64,000 nucleotides of DNA from Thermoactinomycetaceae bacterium (GTDB lineage Bacteria > Bacillota > Bacilli > Thermoactinomycetales > Thermoactinomycetaceae), in contig JANWIG010000017.1 of the NCBI GenBank assembly GCA_025449975.1, positions 1 to 64,000 on the forward strand, read 5' to 3'. How positions within the stretch are numbered: position 1 is the first letter of the stretch; each line of letters starts with the position of its first letter. Below the pieces are notes generated by a model. The model was not told the DNA's origin. It saw only the letters and a program-made list of their open reading frames with translations, and made no database searches. Of this stretch, positions 10,184 through 19,751 are shown in pieces. A program made the position numbers and the translations under genes.

Positions 10184-10720
10184 TTGAGGAAAACAAAAAA
10201 GAAGGGAATCTTGGCGTTAGGTGCACTTCTCGTCACAGCAATTTTAACAACTGGGCAAGCAGAACCTATGAGCCAAGTGGATACGATGACATACCAAGGC
10301 AAAACATCCTATACAGCGGAAGTTTTGCAGTCTACTCGAGCTACTAAGTCGGATCGACTAGTAAAGTATGCTAGTAAACATATCGGTAAGCCATATCGCT
10401 ATGGAGCGGCAGGACCCAGTTCGTTTGATTGTTCTGGTTTTACCCAGTACGTCTATAAAAATTCACTGGGCATCTCTGTACCTCGAAGCTCAAAAGATCA
10501 AGCCAAGGCCGGTAAATTCCGTACCAGCAATATAAACAACTTGTATCGAGGCGATCTGCTCGTGTTTAAAGATAGCAGTGGTCGGGTGCAACATGTAGGG
10601 ATTTATATTGGTAACGGCTATATGATTCATGCATCGAGTAGTCAAGGGATCATCAAAACGAATGTAAGAAAAAGCAGTTACTGGAAGCCTCGTTTTGACC
10701 ATGCTCGTCGTATCTATTGA
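10184..10720 (+). CDS. Secreted NlpC/P60 peptidoglycan endopeptidase
   Basis: Signal-peptide-like N-terminus; GKPYRYGAAGPSSFDCSGFTQYVYK ... RVQHVGIYIGNGYMIHA (Cys/His catalytic motifs). Confidence 0.93.
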   Translation: MRKTKKKGILALGALLVTAILTTGQAEPMSQVDTMTYQGKTSYTAEVLQSTRATKSDRLVKYASKHIGKPYRYGAAGPSSFDCSGFTQYVYKNSLGISVPRSSKDQAKAGKFRTSNINNLYRGDLLVFKDSSGRVQHVGIYIGNGYMIHASSSQGIIKTNVRKSSYWKPRFDHARRIY

Positions 10721-10728
10721 TGAAGAAG

Positions 10729-10768
10729 GGACCAGTCTTAAGAACCTGACTGGTTCCTTGTCTTTGCG
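10729..10768 (+). terminator. Terminator after the NlpC/P60 gene
   Basis: GGACCAGTC-ttaagaacct-GACTGGTTCC followed by TTGTCTTT. Confidence 0.5.
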
Positions 10769-11061
10769 ATGGAGCTTTGCAGTATGCTTCATGGCAAAAT
10801 AAGGGAGAGATATGTGACCGAATGAGGGATTGAAACTGAAAAAAGGAAATGTCAACAAAATTGATACAATATTATTTCATTTATGTTAGATTTTTTGTTA
10901 TTTTATTGGTAATAATAGATTAGACTAAGTCCTATTTTTTGTTTGTGAAGGTTGTTACAAAAATTTAATGGAAAATGACTAATAATATCTCACGAAATGA
11001 CCTCTGATTCATGTAAAATAGAAACTGAGCAATCGATCATATCAGAGAGGAAGTGTTCTAG

Positions 11062-11586
11062 ATGGCTTTTAAAATGCATGAGATTCGTGAACTAATTCGA
11101 TTAATTGACGCTTCAAAGATTGATGAATTTGAAATTGATAACGAAGGTGCAAAAATAACCATTCGCAAATCAGTAGGTTGCACGCAAGTAGTTGTTCCAG
11201 CACAAGAAACTCATCCTGTACAACCTGTAGCGGCAGCAGCTCCAGTAGTTCCTCCTACCCCAACTGCAGCTCCAGCAGCGCCAGTAGCTCCTACTGCCCC
11301 AGCAGCCCCGGCTACTCCTGTGCCTAGCGAAGAAAGCGATGCCAATTTTCATAAAATTGTTTCTCCAATGGTAGGTACCTTCTATCGTGCTCCCGCTCCA
11401 GATGCGGATCCCTATGTAAAAGAAGGAGATACCGTCGATGAAAAAACGGTGGTTTGTATTGTAGAAGCAATGAAATTGATGAATGAGATTGAAGCCGAGG
11501 TCCGCGGTACGATTGTGAAAGTTCTAGTTGAGAATGGTCAATTAGTTGAGTATGGTCAACCATTATTCTTGGTAAAAACTAGCTAA
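11062..11586 (+). CDS. accB: Acetyl-CoA carboxylase biotin carboxyl carrier protein
   Basis: C-terminal biotinyl motif [13 protein letters not shown]; Pro/Ala linker. Confidence 0.97.
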   Translation: MAFKMHEIRELIRLIDASKIDEFEIDNEGAKITIRKSVGCTQVVVPAQETHPVQPVAAAAPVVPPTPTAAPAAPVAPTAPAAPATPVPSEESDANFHKIVSPMVGTFYRAPAPDADPYVKEGDTVDEKTVVCIVEAMKLMNEIEAEVRGTIVKVLVENGQLVEYGQPLFLVKTS

Positions 11587-11605
11587 TCCGCGGGAGGAAA
11601 AAAGC

Positions 11606-12958
11606 ATGTTTAAAAAAGTTTTGGTAGCCAATCGTGGAGAGATTGCTGTTCGGATTATCCGCGCTTGCCGCGAATTGGGAGTGGCAACAGTAGCCGTTTA
11701 TTCTGAAGCTGATCGGGATTCTTTACATGTATCTTTAGCTGATGAAGCTTATTGCATCGGTCCAGCTCTGGCAAAAGACAGCTATTTAAATATGACGAAC
11801 TTAATCAGTACGGCAACGCTAGTCGGTGCAGACGCCGTACATCCAGGTTATGGTTTTCTAGCAGAAAATGCCGACTTTGCTGAGTTATGTGCCGATTGTG
11901 GTCTAACCTTTATCGGACCGTCAACCGATGCGATTTTGAAAATGGGCGATAAAACGACAGCACGAGAAACGATGATCGAAGCTGGTGTTCCTGTCGTGCC
12001 TGGTACGGATGGGATTATTGAAGATATTGAAGAAGCGAGCAATACAGCTGCGGAGATTGGATACCCAGTCATTGTCAAGGCGACTGCTGGCGGTGGCGGA
12101 AAAGGGATGCGGATTGTTCATAACGAAGATGAACTTCGGAGTGCGATTGCTCTCGCACAGAAAGAGGCGGAAGCAAACTTTGGAAATCCAGGTGTATACT
12201 TAGAGAAATTTTTAGTTGAACCGAGACATATTGAAATACAAATTATAGCAGATCAGCATGGAAATGTTGTTCATTTGGGCGAGCGGGATTGCTCGATTCA
12301 ACGTCGATATCAGAAGTTAATCGAAGAAGCGCCATCACCAGCGCTTAATCCTGAATTGCGGGAAGAAATGGGAGCTGCCGCTGTACAAGCTGCTAGATCC
12401 GTTGAATACTCGGGTGTAGGGACAGTGGAATTCTTATTAGATAAGGATAATAATTTCTATTTTATGGAAATGAATACACGGATTCAGGTAGAGCATCCGG
12501 TGACAGAATGTATAACAGGGATTGACTTGTTGAAAGAGCAAATTCGAGTGGCTGCTGGAGAGCCTTTATCCTTTTCACAAGAGGATGTGGTGATCGACGG
12601 ATGGTCCATCGAATGCCGGATCAATGCCGAGAGACCGGAGAAAAACTTTATGCCTTCTCCAGGTACGATTCAATTTTATTTACCACCTGGTGGTCCAGGA
12701 GTTCGGGTGGATAGCGCTTGTTACCCTGGTTATAAGATTTCGCCTTATTATGACTCAATGGTGGCCAAGCTGATTGTTTGGGGAAAAGATCGTGAAGAAG
12801 CTTTGGAGCGCATGACGAGAGCGCTTAAAGAGTTTGCGATCGATGGTGTCTATACAACGATCCCGTTCCACTTAAAATTGATCAAGCATCCACGATTTGT
12901 TGAAGGAGATTTTCATATTCAATTCCTCGAGCAAGTGAACTGGGAAGAGGGAGAGTGA
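11606..12958 (+). CDS. accC: Biotin carboxylase
   Basis: MFKKVLVANRGEIAVRIIRACRELGV; ATP-grasp motif. Confidence 0.98.
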   Translation: MFKKVLVANRGEIAVRIIRACRELGVATVAVYSEADRDSLHVSLADEAYCIGPALAKDSYLNMTNLISTATLVGADAVHPGYGFLAENADFAELCADCGLTFIGPSTDAILKMGDKTTARETMIEAGVPVVPGTDGIIEDIEEASNTAAEIGYPVIVKATAGGGGKGMRIVHNEDELRSAIALAQKEAEANFGNPGVYLEKFLVEPRHIEIQIIADQHGNVVHLGERDCSIQRRYQKLIEEAPSPALNPELREEMGAAAVQAARSVEYSGVGTVEFLLDKDNNFYFMEMNTRIQVEHPVTECITGIDLLKEQIRVAAGEPLSFSQEDVVIDGWSIECRINAERPEKNFMPSPGTIQFYLPPGGPGVRVDSACYPGYKISPYYDSMVAKLIVWGKDREEALERMTRALKEFAIDGVYTTIPFHLKLIKHPRFVEGDFHIQFLEQVNWEEGE

Positions 12959-12962
12959 TCTG

Positions 12963-13364
12963 ATGGAAGGTTTGGTATATGAGGAGTCCAATGTATTTGG
13001 ACGAGTAGAAATCGCTCCTGAAGTGATTCAAACAATTGCTGGCTTAACCGCTTCCCAAGTGGCAGGTGTGGCTCAGCTAAAGGGAGGCGTGGTCGGAGAC
13101 CTGGGTAAATTAATTGGACGAAAAAATGTCCGGAAGGGTACCACTGTCCAGATTGCTGAGCAAACGAGCATTGAAATCGCTATGATTGTCGAATATGGTT
13201 TTCACATCATTGAGGTAGCGAAGGAAGTTCAAGAGAAAGTAAAGGTAGCTGTGGAATCGATGACGGGGCTGGCTGTCGAAAAAGTGGCTATTCGTGTAGA
13301 AGGAATTAAAGTCCCAAGTATAGAAAAGGAACAAGAAGGTAGTACCAATCGGCGTGTAAAATAA
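12963..13364 (+). CDS. Asp23/Gls24 family protein (YqhY-like)
   Basis: Asp23 pattern (GRVEIAPEVIQTIAGLTASQVAGVA). Confidence 0.92.
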   Translation: MEGLVYEESNVFGRVEIAPEVIQTIAGLTASQVAGVAQLKGGVVGDLGKLIGRKNVRKGTTVQIAEQTSIEIAMIVEYGFHIIEVAKEVQEKVKVAVESMTGLAVEKVAIRVEGIKVPSIEKEQEGSTNRRVK

Positions 13365-13390
13365 ATAGAGAAAAGGGAGATGACCAAGGG

Positions 13391-13948
13391 ATGAGCTTAT
13401 GGGATCGGCTCCTATTGTTTTTGTACAGCTTAGGCGTTGCAGCTTTAGCTGTAACGGGTATATTAATAGGTTGTCGTCTTTTTATTAATCCACAAGAAGC
13501 TAGTCGAGCGATATTATTGTTAGAATATGACTTGGCTTTAAATATATCTGTTGTTGGGGTTGCGATTTTTGTATTGTTATTTAGCATCCGCTTTATGAGT
13601 TTAGGTCTATTTAATAAAGAATCCAATAAAGGTGTAGATTATGTAACGGAGATCGGTAATATTCGAATCTCACTAGAAACAATTGAAAACATTGCTCTTA
13701 AAGCAGCCAAACGTGTTAAGGGAGTTCGTGACTTATCGGCTCGCATTCGCCACGATCTAAAAAATTCGACTGTGAATATAGGGCTACGCGTTGTGGTCGA
13801 TGGGGAAACACCTGTTCAAGAAATATCGGAGCAATTACAACATACCGTAAAAAGTCAAGTTGAAAAGCTAACTGGTGTAAATGTAGACCAAGTCCCCATT
13901 TTTGTAGCTAAAACCATACAAGGAAAACGAAAAGTCCGTGTTGAATAA
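13391..13948 (+). CDS. amaP: Alkaline shock response membrane anchor protein AmaP
   Basis: Two N-terminal TM segments plus Asp23-like C-terminus, adjacent to an Asp23 gene. Confidence 0.85.
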   Translation: MSLWDRLLLFLYSLGVAALAVTGILIGCRLFINPQEASRAILLLEYDLALNISVVGVAIFVLLFSIRFMSLGLFNKESNKGVDYVTEIGNIRISLETIENIALKAAKRVKGVRDLSARIRHDLKNSTVNIGLRVVVDGETPVQEISEQLQHTVKSQVEKLTGVNVDQVPIFVAKTIQGKRKVRVE

Positions 13949-13962
13949 GGCGGTGCGCCAGT

Positions 13963-14193
13963 ATGGATAAACATGATTTTCAAAAAATCTGGTTACAATA
14001 TGGGGGAAGATTGGTCGGCTCGCTTCTTGGTTTCACCCTTGGTCTCATTTACCTTTTAGTTGGTTTTTGGAAAATGCTTTTCTTTGCTCTTCTGGTTGGT
14101 CTCGGCTTCTTTGTTGGGAAGCAAATCGACCGTAAAGAAGATCTAAAGAAAGTGATCGATACCATTATTTTGGAAAAATGGATGCGAAGATAG
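13963..14193 (+). CDS. DUF2273 small membrane protein
   Basis: Small TM protein in Asp23/AmaP cluster. Confidence 0.8.
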   Translation: MDKHDFQKIWLQYGGRLVGSLLGFTLGLIYLLVGFWKMLFFALLVGLGFFVGKQIDRKEDLKKVIDTIILEKWMRR

Positions 14194-14238
14194 GACCGGA
14201 CCGATTGGTCCGGATTTTTTCTGTAGAGGAGTGCTGTG

Positions 14239-14688
14239 ATGGAAAATCCAATGAAAGAGGAAATGTCCCGGAGGCGGGCGAGAGAATCGGTTGTACAGGC
14301 TCTTTATCAGTTAGAGTTTCATCCGGAGCGGCCCGAAGAGGTGATGCGGGAAAGAGGAGAAGATTTGACAGGAGAGTATCGGGATTTTTATCAACAACTC
14401 ATGGAAGGGATTCAACAGCATCTAACGGACATAGATCCCATGATCGAGCGTTATTTAAAAAAAGGTTGGTCAGTCAGCCGCTTGGTTTCTCTCGATCGGG
14501 CGGTGTTACGTTTGGCGGTTTATGAGCTATTGTTTGAACAAGAGACACCAAAAGGTGTCGTCCTCAATGAGGCTGTAGAGATTAGCAAGCAGTATAGTGG
14601 TGATGAATCAAGCCGCTTTGTCAATGGTGTATTGGGGAGCATTGCCAAAGCGTTGGAACAAAATGAGAAAAGTAAAAAAAGCTGTTAG
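14239..14688 (+). CDS. nusB: Transcription antitermination factor NusB
   Basis: RRRARESVVQALYQLEF...GVVLNEAVEISKQYSGDESSRFVNGVLG. Confidence 0.96.
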   Translation: MENPMKEEMSRRRARESVVQALYQLEFHPERPEEVMRERGEDLTGEYRDFYQQLMEGIQQHLTDIDPMIERYLKKGWSVSRLVSLDRAVLRLAVYELLFEQETPKGVVLNEAVEISKQYSGDESSRFVNGVLGSIAKALEQNEKSKKSC

Positions 14689-14806
14689 CCCAGTAGATGG
14701 TTAGCAGCTTCTTTGATATAAAGAAAGAAAATTCCAAAATACGTTGGAACAAATCGAAAAGCATGTTTTATCTCATACTCTCTTTGTGACATAATGATAC
14801 TGTTAG

Positions 14807-16204
14807 ATGGATTTTATGGGAGGAAGCAGGGAAACAAAATTGGATTTGGATTTAGAAAAAAAGCGATGGTCCGTTACGGAGTTGGTTACCCATTTGCGGC
14901 AAACGATCGAGCTGGATGATTGGTTGCAAAATGTTTATCTGGAAGGCGAGATCACCAATTTTACCCATCATCGTAGCGGGCATATGTATTTTGCGTTAAA
15001 GGATGAAAGAGCACAGATTAAAGCGGTGATGTTTGAACGGCTAAACCGTTCGCTCAGTTTTACACCGAAAAATGGCGATCGTGTGATTGTCAAGGGGAGA
15101 TTGTCCGTTTTTGAACGCGATGGGCAAGTACAGCTATATGTTCACCGGATGAATCAACTTGGAATGGGAGATCTGTTTGTTGCCTTCCAGCAATTAAAGG
15201 AAAGATTAGAAATAGAAGGTTTGTTTGATCAAGCCCATAAAAAAGCATTGCCTCCTTTTCCCAAGAAGATCGGTGTGGTTACCTCTCCAAGTGGAGCAGT
15301 GATTCGTGATATTATTACGACAGTAGAGCGGCGTTATCCGATTGCGCAAATTCTTCTTTGTCCGGTAGCGGTACAAGGAGAGACGGCAGCTACAGAGATC
15401 TCTCAAGCGATTCAATTGTTTAATGAGTTAAAAGAAGTGGATATATTGATTGTGGGTCGAGGCGGAGGTTCACTGGAAGAGTTATGGGCCTTTAATGAGG
15501 AAGTGGTCGTACGAAGTATCTTTCATTCTCAGATCCCTGTTATTTCTGCTGTAGGGCATGAAACAGATGTCACCTTGTCAGACTTTGTCGCTGACTTACG
15601 TGCACCTACCCCAACTGCAGCAGCTGAATTGGCTGTTCCCTTTTTGGATGAGTTAAAAGAGAAAGTCGCTTCGCTTCAGCAGAGATTGCTCAATCAACAA
15701 GCCAATTTGATCAAACACAAACGGGAGCGTCTGCTTAGGTGGTTGCAAAGACCTGTCTTTCAACAACCTGGACAGCGTTTGGAGCAGTATATTCAACGGT
15801 TGGATTATTTACAAACAGACCTGATTCGTCTGATCGAAAAAAAGTGGACTCAAGGACAACAGCAATTGGAACGGCTTGAAAGTAGATTGGTTCGGCATCA
15901 TCCAGAAAGAAGATTGAGTTTAGAAAAAGAGAGATTGGGATACGCCCAAAAAGAGTTAATCCGCTCCATAAAACGTCTGATTGAAGAAAGGCGGACCAAA
16001 AGCCAACATCTGATTCAACAATTGGACGCACTTAGTCCGCTTCAAGTGATGAAACGAGGTTACTCGCTTACTTATCGACTAACAGAAAAAGAACTGATCA
16101 AGTCAGTAAAACAAACGAAACCCGGTGATCTGATTCGTGTTCGCCTAGCTGATGGTCAATTGAAATGTCAAATTTGGGGATCGGAGGAAGAGCAGAATGA
16201 GTGA
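14807..16204 (+). CDS. xseA: Exodeoxyribonuclease VII large subunit (true start may be TTG near 14840)
   Basis: OB-fold YLEGEITNFTHHRSGHMYFALKDERAQIKAVMF; GRGGGSLEELWAFNEE. Confidence 0.96.
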   Translation: MDFMGGSRETKLDLDLEKKRWSVTELVTHLRQTIELDDWLQNVYLEGEITNFTHHRSGHMYFALKDERAQIKAVMFERLNRSLSFTPKNGDRVIVKGRLSVFERDGQVQLYVHRMNQLGMGDLFVAFQQLKERLEIEGLFDQAHKKALPPFPKKIGVVTSPSGAVIRDIITTVERRYPIAQILLCPVAVQGETAATEISQAIQLFNELKEVDILIVGRGGGSLEELWAFNEEVVVRSIFHSQIPVISAVGHETDVTLSDFVADLRAPTPTAAAELAVPFLDELKEKVASLQQRLLNQQANLIKHKRERLLRWLQRPVFQQPGQRLEQYIQRLDYLQTDLIRLIEKKWTQGQQQLERLESRLVRHHPERRLSLEKERLGYAQKELIRSIKRLIEERRTKSQHLIQQLDALSPLQVMKRGYSLTYRLTEKELIKSVKQTKPGDLIRVRLADGQLKCQIWGSEEEQNE

Positions 16205-16448
16205 CCAAATACCATGGGAATCTTGGCCGTTTGAGAAAGCGATGGAGCGTCTAGAAGAGGTTGTACGCTCATTAGAAAATGGAGATGTGCCGTTGGAAGA
16301 AGCGATTCACCTGTTTGATGAAGGAATGAAGATCGCATATGTATGTAATAAAAAACTAGAAAGAGCCGAAAAACAAATTGAGATGTTAGTGCAAGAAAAT
16401 GGGGAATGGATAAAAAAGCCATTTATGTCCAGGGAGGAGTCGGAGTAG
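16197..16448 (+). CDS. xseB: Exodeoxyribonuclease VII small subunit
   Basis: PFEKAMERLEEVVRSLENGDVPLEEAIHLFDEGM. Confidence 0.96.
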   Translation: MSDQIPWESWPFEKAMERLEEVVRSLENGDVPLEEAIHLFDEGMKIAYVCNKKLERAEKQIEMLVQENGEWIKKPFMSREESE

Positions 16449-16449
16449 A

Positions 16450-17346
16450 GTGAAATCCACCATCAATTATATTCAAGAAAAAGCAGCTCAAGTGAATCAA
16501 GCATTGCATCAGGTGATCGAAGAGATGACAGGTGTTCCGCCATTGTTAAAAGAGTCGATGGCTTATTCTTTATTGGCTGGCGGAAAAAGAATCCGACCGG
16601 TATTGGTTATGGCGACAGTCGAATCATTAGGGGGAGACGTCAAACGAGCGATGCCTTTTGCTTGCGCCATCGAGATGATTCATACATACTCCCTGATTCA
16701 TGATGACTTGCCGAGTATGGATAATGATGACTATCGTCGCGGAAAACTGACCAATCATCGGAAGTTTGGGGAAGATATCGCTATTTTAGCTGGGGATGCT
16801 TTGATGACCGAAGCGTTTGGACTGATGGCAACAGGAGCGAAAGAAGCGGGGATCTCTTCTGAAGTGGCTTTACAGATGATCGCTGAGGGAGTAAAAGCGA
16901 CTGGCGCTCGTGGAATGGTAGCTGGACAAATTTATGATCTACAGGCAGAAAATCAGGCAGTCTCTCTAGAACATTTAAAACGGATTCATCGGCTAAAAAC
17001 AGGAAAGTTGATCGCTTATTCCGTCCGAACGGGGGCTTATATTATGAATGCGAGTCCTCGGGTAATGGAAACTTTGACACAGTTTGCTTATGGACTTGGT
17101 TTGGCTTTTCAAATTCAAGATGATATTTTGGATGTCATTGGCGATCAACAGAAGTTAGGCAAAAAGACCGGAAGTGACCAAGAAAAAAACAAAGCAACTT
17201 ATCCGGCATTATTAGGCTTAGAAGGTGCAAAAAGGGAATTAGCAGATTGTATCGAACAGACTAAAAGAAGAATCGCCAACGTACCAGAGATCCAATCTTA
17301 TCGTCTGCTAGAGATTGCGGATTACCTCCTATCAAGAGATCAGTAA
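16450..17346 (+). CDS. ispA: Polyprenyl (farnesyl) diphosphate synthase
   Basis: GGKRIRPVL; DDLPSMDND and DDILD aspartate-rich motifs. Confidence 0.96.
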   Translation: MKSTINYIQEKAAQVNQALHQVIEEMTGVPPLLKESMAYSLLAGGKRIRPVLVMATVESLGGDVKRAMPFACAIEMIHTYSLIHDDLPSMDNDDYRRGKLTNHRKFGEDIAILAGDALMTEAFGLMATGAKEAGISSEVALQMIAEGVKATGARGMVAGQIYDLQAENQAVSLEHLKRIHRLKTGKLIAYSVRTGAYIMNASPRVMETLTQFAYGLGLAFQIQDDILDVIGDQQKLGKKTGSDQEKNKATYPALLGLEGAKRELADCIEQTKRRIANVPEIQSYRLLEIADYLLSRDQ

Positions 17347-17383
17347 GATATTTGTATGATAATAGAAAGTGATATGCTATAAT

Positions 17384-17600
17384 GTAGATATTATTTTAGT
17401 GGTGCCTCAATGAAGTCTTTGTGTGCAGGCGTGAGCAAAACGCTGAATTTGATTTGTTTTATAGCCGAATCCTTGGAATGTTTACAATCCTTGTACGGGT
17501 TGCCATTTCTTTCTATACAAATAAACAGATCCTGAAAAATACATAATAGAAGAAATAGCATACCGGTCAATATTGGCCGGCATTTTTCTGAAGAACGAGG
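17384..17600 (+). ncRNA. Candidate independently transcribed RNA (or dxs leader) of unknown class
   Basis: Extended -10 TGCTATAAT (17376-17383), no convincing ORF, ending near the CCGGTCAATATTGGCCGG hairpin followed by CATTTTT. Confidence 0.4.
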
Positions 17601-17751
17601 GTACATTGAAACAATGATGAATGATAAGGAAAACGGCGATGGTCGTGGCTTTGCTTAGTAGTCACTGATAAACTTTTGTAACGATATATATGGAAAAGCG
17701 CCTGTTTGGTGATTCATTCTTCTTGCTGTATTTTTCATTTGCTTGTTTTTC

Positions 17752-17781
17752 TATAAAATGGGTAAATCTTCCCATTTTATA
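17752..17781 (+). repeat. Perfect 11-bp inverted repeat upstream of dxs
   Basis: TATAAAATGGG-taaatctt-CCCATTTTATA. Confidence 0.8.
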
Positions 17782-17845
17782 AAAAAAAGATTATCGTTTG
17801 TTGGAAAGTGGAAGAAGAAAAGAAAACGAAAGCGAGGCGGTCTTG

Positions 17846-19732
17846 GTGCTCCTCGAGCAGATTCATAGTCCTGACGATTTAAAAAAGTTATCTATAGAAG
17901 ATCTCCCAAAACTAGCAAAAGAGATTCGTTCATTTTTAGTAGAAAGTTTATCCGCTACGGGAGGTCATTTGGCTTCCAATTTGGGAGTCGTTGAGTTAAC
18001 CATTGTTTTGCATTATTTATTTGATAGCCCGCGAGATAAGTTTTTGTGGGATGTGGGTCATCAGGCATATGTGCATAAGATTTTAACAGGAAGGCGCCAC
18101 CTGTTTCCAACTCTCCGACAGTATAAAGGGCTCTGCGGTTTTCCAAAGCGGAGTGAAAGCCCGCATGACTGTTGGGAGACCGGACATAGCAGTACCTCTG
18201 TTTCCGGTGCGATGGGTATGGTCGCAGCTCGTGATCTAAAAGGTGAAGATTATAAGGTGATCGCAATCATCGGCGATGGTGCCTTAACCGGCGGTATGGC
18301 CTTGGAAGCGTTAAATCATATTGGTGAAGAGAAAAAAGATATGATTGTCATTTTAAATGATAATGAAATGTCCATCAGTCATAATGTTGGGGCATTGCAT
18401 AATTATTTAGGGCGACTGCGTACGCATCGTCACTATAACAGAATGAAAGAGGATATTGAATATTTGCTCAAAAGGATCCCTGCGGTGGGTCAGCCGTTCG
18501 CTAAAACATTGGAGCGGGTAAAAGATAGTATTAAATTTCTCCTTGTATCGGGAATCTTTTTTGAAACCCTTGGATTTACTTATTTAGGTCCGATCGATGG
18601 ACATAATATTGAAGAATTGTTGGAATCCTTACGACTAGCTGCAAGAACCAAAGGACCAGTCCTTGTTCATGCAGTCACAAAGAAGGGACAAGGATATAAG
18701 CCAGCTGAAGAAGATTCGATTGGCTATCACGGTGTGGGAACGTATAAGATTGAATCAGGAGCTTTCCAAAAGAAATCCGGATTGATCAGTTATCCGGAAG
18801 TGTTTGGAAAGACGATGATTCGTTTGGCGGAGAAAGATCCGCGGATCGTCGCGATCACACCGGCAATGATCACAGGTGCAAAGCTGGAGAAGTTTCAAGA
18901 GAAGTTTCCAGATCGCTGTTTTGATGTCGGGATTGCCGAACAACATGCTGTCACGTTTGCGGCGGGATTGGCGACCCAAGAAATGAAACCAGTTCTTACG
19001 ATTTACTCCACTTTCTTACAGAGAGGATATGACCAGCTCGTTCATGATGTCTGTCGACAAAATCTCAATGTGATTTTTGCGGTGGATCGGGCTGGCTTTG
19101 TGGGTGAAGATGGTGAAACCCATCAGGGAGTCTTTGATATTGGATTTATGCGGGCCCAACCCAATATGGTAGTCATGATGCCCAAAGATGAAAATGAACT
19201 GCAGCATATGTTATATACAGCTACACAGTACGATGATGGACCGATTGCGGTGCGCTATTCCAAAAGCGCTGGACAAGGTGTAGAAATGGATGCGGATTTC
19301 AAATTAATTCCGATCGGAAAATCGGAAATCTTGCGTGAAGGAAACGATGTCGCTTTGCTCGCTTTAGGAACGATGGTCCCAATTGCTCTAAAAGCTGCGG
19401 ATTTGTTGCAGCAAAAGGGAATCGAAGCTCGGGTGATCAATAGTCGTTTTGTCAAACCACTTGACCGTGAATGCTTGCTCGCACTCAGTCATGAAAAGAT
19501 TCCAGTGGTTACTCTGGAAGAAGGAAGCATTATGGGCGGATTTGGCAGTGCTATATTGGAATTTTATGCTGAACAGAATGTTTATGATATGCAAGTGAAG
19601 GTCATTGGTGTTCCGGATTACTTTGTGGAACATGGAACGATCGAAGAGCAAAGGCGGGAGGTAGGTTTGACGGCTGAGCAAATTGCAGAGACGGTGCTAG
19701 GGTCGATCAACTTTAAAAAAGTGAGTGTATAG
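17846..19732 (+). CDS. dxs: 1-deoxy-D-xylulose-5-phosphate synthase (GTG start likely)
   Basis: [35 protein letters not shown] extends upstream to 17798. Confidence 0.96.
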   Translation: MLLEQIHSPDDLKKLSIEDLPKLAKEIRSFLVESLSATGGHLASNLGVVELTIVLHYLFDSPRDKFLWDVGHQAYVHKILTGRRHLFPTLRQYKGLCGFPKRSESPHDCWETGHSSTSVSGAMGMVAARDLKGEDYKVIAIIGDGALTGGMALEALNHIGEEKKDMIVILNDNEMSISHNVGALHNYLGRLRTHRHYNRMKEDIEYLLKRIPAVGQPFAKTLERVKDSIKFLLVSGIFFETLGFTYLGPIDGHNIEELLESLRLAARTKGPVLVHAVTKKGQGYKPAEEDSIGYHGVGTYKIESGAFQKKSGLISYPEVFGKTMIRLAEKDPRIVAITPAMITGAKLEKFQEKFPDRCFDVGIAEQHAVTFAAGLATQEMKPVLTIYSTFLQRGYDQLVHDVCRQNLNVIFAVDRAGFVGEDGETHQGVFDIGFMRAQPNMVVMMPKDENELQHMLYTATQYDDGPIAVRYSKSAGQGVEMDADFKLIPIGKSEILREGNDVALLALGTMVPIALKAADLLQQKGIEARVINSRFVKPLDRECLLALSHEKIPVVTLEEGSIMGGFGSAILEFYAEQNVYDMQVKVIGVPDYFVEHGTIEEQRREVGLTAEQIAETVLGSINFKKVSV

Positions 19733-19751
19733 ATAGGATTGTGGTTGTTAA

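Noticed and set aside
10910-10950. FapR-type operator upstream of accB (TTAGACTAAGTCCTA)
   Set aside because: Only a partial, imperfect dyad; does not match the FapR consensus well.
11170-11352. Minus-strand ORF rich in Arg/Ser/Trp/Tyr inside accB
   Set aside because: Mirror of the Pro/Ala linker of BCCP; the linker itself is ordinary for accB.
17384-17600. Firm annotation as 6S RNA
   Set aside because: A rod-like fold is possible but no convincing closing stem or conserved 6S sequence was recognised.
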